DNA from: JAJYBV01 sp021812265
GTDB lineage: Bacteria; Chloroflexota; Ktedonobacteria; Ktedonobacterales; JACDGC01
Direction: 5' to 3'
NCBI GenBank assembly: GCA_027459525.1
Contig: DAIDIC010000201.1
Span: forward strand, 1 to 16,433
DNA length: 16,433 nucleotides
Shown piece after piece: positions 14,609 through 16,433 of this stretch (positions within the stretch are counted from its first letter, which is position 1; each line of letters begins with the position of its first letter). The position numbers and the translations under genes are program-made. The notes under the pieces are model-generated. The model ran no database searches. It was not told the origin of the DNA and was given only the letters and a program-made list of their open reading frames with translations.

Positions 14609-15424
14609 ATGGTTACATGGTCCAGCGTAAAAGAATACAAAGATATTATTTTTGAAAAAAGCAACGGTATCGGTAAAATTACCATTAATCGCCCAGAGGT
14701 TCGCAACGCTTTTCGTCCGACAACCTTAAAAGAAATGATAGAAGCGTTTACCATCTGCCGGGAAGATCCCGAAATCGGTGTGGTCATTTTAACCGGCGCC
14801 GGCGATTTAGCTTTCTGTTCCGGCGGTGATCAAAAAATTCGCGGCCATGGCGGCTACGTTGGTGAAGATGGTGTGCCGCGCCTGAACGCCTTGGATTTGC
14901 AGCAAGTCATTAAATATCTGCCCAAACCGGTCATTGCCATGGTAGCCGGATACGCCGTAGGCGGCGGCCATGTGCTGCACATGCTGTGCGACTTAACGAT
15001 TGCCGCCGATAACGCCAAGTTTGGCCAAACCGGCCCCAAAGTAGGCAGCTTCGACGCCGGCTGGGGCGCAACATATCTGGCCAGAATCGTCGGACATAAA
15101 AAAGCGCGCGAAATTTGCTATTTGTGCCGGCAATATAACGCCCAGGAAGCGCTGGATATGGGGTTGATCAATAAAGTTGTGCCGCTGGCGCAGTTGGAAG
15201 AAGAAACGGTCGCTTGGGCAAATGAAATCTTAGAAAAAAGCCCGCTGGCGCTGCGCTTTTTAAAAGCAGCGTTCAACGCCGACACCGATGGCCTCGCCGG
15301 CTTGCAGCAACTAGCAGGAGACGCAACCATGCTGTATTATATGACTGAAGAAGGCAGCGAAGGCCGCAATGCGTTTGTCGAAAAACGCAAACCCAATTTC
15401 TCTAAATTTCCACGATTGCCATAG
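14609..15424 (+). CDS. menB: 1,4-dihydroxy-2-naphthoyl-CoA synthase
   Basis: A 271-aa crotonase-fold enzyme that cyclises o-succinylbenzoyl-CoA to DHNA-CoA, forming the naphthoquinone ring. It is nearly full-length family consensus: ITINRPEVRNAFRPTT, LAFCSGGDQKIRGHGGYVG, AGYAVGGGHVLHMLCDLTIAAD, FGQTGPKVGSFDAGWGATYLARIVG, CRQYNAQEALDMGLINKVVP and the C-terminal KRKPNFSKFPRLP. Gly142 in TGPKVG sits where bicarbonate-dependent MenB enzymes (such as E. coli) have Gly and the other type has Asp, so this one probably needs bicarbonate as a cofactor base. The ATG at 14609 follows GAGAAG (14597-14602) by six bases. It stands 189 bases after menH and 12 bases before menC. Confidence 0.97.
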   Translation: MVTWSSVKEYKDIIFEKSNGIGKITINRPEVRNAFRPTTLKEMIEAFTICREDPEIGVVILTGAGDLAFCSGGDQKIRGHGGYVGEDGVPRLNALDLQQVIKYLPKPVIAMVAGYAVGGGHVLHMLCDLTIAADNAKFGQTGPKVGSFDAGWGATYLARIVGHKKAREICYLCRQYNAQEALDMGLINKVVPLAQLEEETVAWANEILEKSPLALRFLKAAFNADTDGLAGLQQLAGDATMLYYMTEEGSEGRNAFVEKRKPNFSKFPRLP

Positions 15425-15436
15425 AGGATAGCGCAC

Positions 15437-16433
15437 ATGAGAACGATTGCTTCGGTAAGCGCATACGCCTATTCCCTGCCGACAGCCGCCGGAAACCAAA
15501 CCGGGCACGGAGCGATGCCCGCTCGCGAAGGCGCTGTATTCATTCTGGAAATGGATAATGGAACACAAGGCGCCGGTGAAATGGCTGCTTTACCTGAATT
15601 TACCGGGTTGAGCGCGGCAGATTTAATGGGACATTTTGCCAAAATAAAGCCTTTGCTGTGCGGGCAGACATTACCGGAATTGCTGGATTTACTGCATAGC
15701 GCCAACGCCGCCGCCGCGTATGCTCCACAGTTGCGCTTCGGCTTAGAAACCGCCGCGCTAGATGCGTTGGGAAAATTGGAAAATTGTTCGGTGTGCGAGC
15801 TTTTAACAAGTTCTGAACAGATACCTCGCGCGGCGCAGCGGGTAAACTGTGTTATTGCCGACGTCGCAACTGATATGGCGGTGGCTAAGGCAAAGCGCTA
15901 TGCGGCGGAAGGATATACCGTTTTTAAATTAAAAATGGGGCTGACGCAAAACGCAGAAAAAGAACTGGCGCGAATCCACGCCATATCTGCCGTTTTACCT
16001 AAAAACGCAACGTTGCGGCTGGATCCTAATGAGCAATGGAGCCTTGCCGCCGCGCAGGAAATTTTTAGCGGATGCGCGGCGCTGCCCATAGAATATTGTG
16101 AACAGCCGCTCAGCAGATATGCGAACGCAAACATCGCAGAACTGCAATCAACGACGCACATGGCGATTGCGCTGGATGAAGCGGTTTGTTCAGCTAAACA
16201 GGCGTATGAAGCGATAGCAAACCAAGCGGCGCGCATCCTTATTTTAAAGCCGGCGCTGCTGGGCAGCTTATTTGCCACTAAACAAATCATTCAAGCGGCT
16301 GCCGGCGCTCACATACGGTGCATAATTACCAGTCCCTATGAAAGCGGAATCGGCTCAGCCGCCGATTTAGCGTTGGCGTGCGCTTCATCCGAAATTATAG
16401 ACGCCTGTGGGCTGGCGGCGCTGGATCTGCTGG
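15437..16433 (+). CDS. menC: o-Succinylbenzoate synthase, enolase superfamily (partial, cut by window end)
   Basis: The frame is open from ATG 15437 to the last base: 332 complete codons, no stop, so the 3' end lies outside the window. The enzyme dehydrates SHCHC to o-succinylbenzoate using a divalent metal. All enolase-superfamily catalytic positions are visible: the KxK pair K164-L-K166 in FKLKMG, metal ligands D196 (LRLDPNEQW), E222 (EYCEQPL) and D247 (IALDEAV), and the second base K271 (ILKPALLGSL), followed by ITSPYESGIGSAA. The N-terminal capping domain covers about residues 1-125. AGAGG at 15423-15427 overlaps the menB stop and lies nine bases before the ATG. Some relatives are N-acylamino acid racemases. 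The men context makes MenC much more likely. Confidence 0.93.
   Translation, partial: MRTIASVSAYAYSLPTAAGNQTGHGAMPAREGAVFILEMDNGTQGAGEMAALPEFTGLSAADLMGHFAKIKPLLCGQTLPELLDLLHSANAAAAYAPQLRFGLETAALDALGKLENCSVCELLTSSEQIPRAAQRVNCVIADVATDMAVAKAKRYAAEGYTVFKLKMGLTQNAEKELARIHAISAVLPKNATLRLDPNEQWSLAAAQEIFSGCAALPIEYCEQPLSRYANANIAELQSTTHMAIALDEAVCSAKQAYEAIANQAARILILKPALLGSLFATKQIIQAAAGAHIRCIITSPYESGIGSAADLALACASSEIIDACGLAALDLL

Noticed and set aside
15898..16290. 130-codon minus-strand frame opposite menC
   Set aside because: The plus frame carries all enolase-superfamily catalytic residues through this stretch; the minus frame is a shadow.

Overview
The window is bacterial chromosome with tightly packed, mostly + strand genes of housekeeping or envelope character. 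It shows no tRNA, rRNA, CRISPR array, transposase or phage gene. The organism cannot be named. It uses the classical (o-succinylbenzoate) menaquinone route, a PcrA-type helicase with a C-terminal Tudor-like RNA polymerase-binding tail, GTG (and possibly TTG) starts next to Shine-Dalgarno (SD) sequences, and a PspA gene followed by a PspAA-domain gene. From memory that PspA-PspAA pair is found mainly in Actinobacteria and Chloroflexota. With the moderate base composition, a Chloroflexota-like or other Terrabacteria lineage is my best guess, at low confidence.

Layout. (1) 1-345 is non-coding: an 88-bp direct repeat occurs twice (1-88 and 185-272), each copy holding two hairpins, with more palindromes in the 96-bp spacer. 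(2) 346-726 (- strand) is a small two-helix membrane protein of the DUF5654 type, divergent from (3) pcrA/uvrD (about 974-3307). (4) 3475-5494 is a compact unit: pspA, an 86-aa PspAA-domain gene starting directly after the pspA stop, and an overlapping P1-family (DmpA/NylC-type) self-processing peptidase. (5) 5495-5790 is a structured intergenic region: an inverted repeat flanked by 8-bp direct repeats, a likely terminator whose left half resembles a dif site, a promoter, and a folded leader. It leads into (6) an MMPL/RND-type transporter (5791-8199). (7) 8374-10029 encodes a 551-aa multi-helix membrane protein that I do not recognise. (8) From 10297 to the window end runs a menaquinone cluster, menF-menD-menH-menB-menC, cut off inside menC.

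How the genes work together. MenF turns chorismate into isochorismate. MenD adds a succinyl unit from 2-oxoglutarate to give SEPHCHC. MenH removes pyruvate to give SHCHC, and MenC dehydrates that to o-succinylbenzoate. MenB later closes the second ring of the CoA ester to give DHNA-CoA. menE, menA and the thioesterase and methylase genes are not in view. menF/menD and menD/menH each share an ATGA overlap, so those three are very likely translationally coupled. menB follows after a 189-bp hairpin-containing gap, and menC 12 bases after menB. The pspA unit probably serves membrane-stress maintenance. Why a P1 peptidase is welded to it is the most interesting open functional question here, along with the 551-aa membrane protein and the repeat element at the left edge.
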